This document shows, piece by piece, positions 5,019 to 6,820 of a stretch of 6,820 nucleotides of DNA (positions within the stretch are counted from its first letter, which is position 1; every line of letters starts with the position of its first letter). A program made the translations under genes and the position numbers. Under the pieces are notes generated by a model. The model saw only the letters and a program-made list of their open reading frames with translations, was not told the DNA's origin and made no database searches. Source of the DNA: Balneolaceae bacterium (lineage in GTDB: Bacteria; Bacteroidota; Rhodothermia; Balneolales; Balneolaceae); assembly GCA_007127395.1 (NCBI GenBank), contig SKZL01000332.1, positions 1 to 6,820 of the forward strand, in the 5' to 3' direction.

Positions 5019-6820
5019 TTAAAAGTGATATCTCACAAAACCTTCGATAGCTTCATACTCTGCAAGGCCAAGCTGGTCATAAGCCTCAGCTGTTCCGCGA
5101 TTTCTATCCTCTGATCGTTGCCAGAATTCACGTGCATCTGATCCCGGGAAGAGTGGCCTGTCTTTTTGGGACTGATGTTTAAAAATGGCCCGTCTTTTTC
5201 GTTTCAATTCCAGCGGGCTCAATGGTACGGCCATCTCGATTTCGTTTACGTCCCACTCCTGCCAGGCACCTCTGTAGAGCCAAACCCAGCAATCTTTGGC
5301 CCAATCGTCATTTTTAACCACGTTCAAGGCTTCAATGACTGCTTTCAGGCAAACTCTATGGGTTCCATGGGGATCAGATAGATCACCGGCTGCATAAACC
5401 TGATGTGGTTTAACTTCACGCAGGAGATCGACTGTGATCTGAATATCTTCCTCGCCGATCGGATTTTTTTTCACCTTTCCGGTTTCATAGAAAGGCATAT
5501 CCATAAAATGCATATTTTCATCAGGCACGCCACAATAACGGCCACCGGCTTTTGCTTCCCCACGTCGGATGAGTCCTTTAATCATCTTAACCTCCGGTGC
5601 GTCTACCTGACCCGGTTGTTTATTTTTTAGAAACTCATTGACTTTGCGGAACAGTTTTTCGGCTTTCTGTTCTTTCATGCCAAAAGCCTCAGAATAGTCG
5701 ATTACAAAATCAGCGAAACGAACTACATCATCATCAAATACAGCGATATTACCAGACGTCTGATAGGCGATGTGAACTTCATGTCCCTGATCCACCAACC
5801 GGATCAAGGTGCCTCCCATGGATATTACATCATCATCAGGGTGCGGGCTGAAAACAAGTGCTCTTTTTGGAAATGGTGATTTTCTTTCAGGCCTGTATTT
5901 ATCGTCCTCATTCGGCTTACCACCCGGCCAACCTGTAATTGTATGTTGAAGCTGATTGAAAACTTTGATATTAATATTATAAGCCGGGCCTGCCGTAGTG
6001 ATCAGATCCGCCATACCGTTTTCATTGTAATTTTCATCTGTTAACTTCAGAATTGGTTTGTCCAGTTTTTGACATAACCAGACAACGGCCTTTCTAGTTG
6101 ATATGTCATCCCAGTCACAAGAACCCAATAGCCAGGGTGTATTAATTCTGATCAATTTAGCGGCTGATGCTTCATCCAAAATGGCTGTGGTATTAGAGTG
6201 CTCCTGAAGATAAGTTGCCGGTATACTCTCTCTGATTTCTCCCTCAATCGTCTCCCTGATAATTCCAGATTTCCCTTCTCCCCATGCCATCAGGAAAATG
6301 CGTTTAGCTTTTAAAATAGTTCCGACACCCATAGTAATTGCTCTTCTGGGTACATACTCTTCTCCAAAAAAATCACTGGCAGCATCTTTGCGGGTAATCT
6401 TATCCAGCGTGATCAGACGGGTTGGTGAGTCAGGCCTTGAGCCAGGTTCGTTAAATCCAATATGTCCGGTTCTTCCAACCCCAAGCAGTTGAATATCAAT
6501 ACCACCCGCTTTCTCAATCTTCTTCTCATATTCTTCGCAATAAGAATAGACATCTTCTTCTTGTATGGAGCCATCCGGAATATGGATCTGATTTAATGGT
6601 ATATCCAGATGGTCAAAAAGATGTTCATGCATGAAGCGGACATAGCTCTGCAGGGATTTTGGATCAATAGGAAAGTATTCATCCAGGTTGAAGGTTACGA
6701 CATTTTTAAAACTAAGGCCTTCTTCTTCATGAATTTGAATCAATTCATTATATATACCAACCGGTGTAGAGCCGGTTGCCAAACCCAAAACGACATTTTT
6801 CCCTGATTCAGCACGTTATC
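5019..6820 (-). CDS. nagB: Glucosamine-6-phosphate deaminase fused to a PIG-L/LmbE-type deacetylase (N-terminus missing; frame broken at right edge)
   Basis: Cytoplasmic amino-sugar enzyme. The N-terminal domain converts glucosamine-6-phosphate to fructose-6-phosphate and ammonia. Counting from the TTG at 6788 (589 residues), it shows the phosphate loop GLATGSTPVG (2-11), VTFNLDEY with catalytic D36, and GVGRTGHIGFNEPGS (103-117) with H109 and E114. The position of E. coli D141 is T107 here, in a stretch that varies between NagB groups. A linker (about 240-305) leads to the PIG-L domain: SPHPDDDVISMGG (314-326) supplies zinc ligands H316 and D319, and DPHGTHR (472-478) the later His ligand. 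PIG-L enzymes remove N-acetyl groups from GlcNAc-type substrates, so a GlcNAc-6-phosphate to fructose-6-phosphate route in one protein is plausible but inferred. The TTG at 6788 is not a credible start: family-like codons RAESGKNVV precede it, then an in-frame TAA at 6816-6818. About 30-50 N-terminal residues are missing. A terminator follows the stop. Confidence 0.93.

Overview
The window carries five protein genes and no RNA genes, mobile elements or CRISPR. By eye the GC content is moderate. Ribosome binding sites are weak or absent. The right-hand gene is the long NagB-type deaminase fused to a PIG-L/LmbE deacetylase, a form I associate with Bacteroidota and their relatives. Together these suggest a member of the Bacteroidota/Balneolota/Rhodothermota side of the FCB group, with Balneolota as my best guess. 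This placement is an inference, because no marker gene is present.

Left block, minus strand (1-3274): a GntR/HutC-type regulator with a UTRA ligand domain, then glycerol kinase (glpK), then the first half of an FAD-dependent glycerol-3-phosphate dehydrogenase (glpD, cut by the left edge). glpK and glpD lie 22 bp apart and look like one operon that takes glycerol to glycerol-3-phosphate and on to dihydroxyacetone phosphate. Two near-identical 16-bp dyads fitting the HutC-subfamily operator GT-N-TA-N-AC lie just upstream of glpK (2306-2321) and of the likely regulator start (3247-3262). The simplest reading is that the regulator controls itself and the glp operon. That would differ from the better-known DeoR-type GlpR and antiterminator GlpP systems. 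The sites also suggest that the regulator starts at the TTG at 3229 rather than at 3274.

Middle, plus strand (3418-4941): an MFS transporter of the SLC45/sucrose-symporter-like or GPH-like type, divergent from the regulator, with an unusual hydrophobic insertion in its central loop. The leader before it holds a perfect 9-bp inverted repeat that also forms an 11-bp direct repeat with a 20-bp period. No intact copy of the glp-type operator lies there, so its membership of the regulon is open.

Right block, minus strand (5019-6820): the nagB/PIG-L fusion, convergent with the transporter and separated from it by a strong 15-bp-stem terminator. The reading frame runs into a stop two bases from the right edge, in the middle of what should be the N-terminal region. 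This points to a one-base deletion or a sequence error. The fusion is expected to deacetylate and deaminate amino-sugar phosphates and feed fructose-6-phosphate into glycolysis.

There is no gene-free stretch longer than 300 bases. The gaps are 22, 171, about 143-188, and 77 bp.
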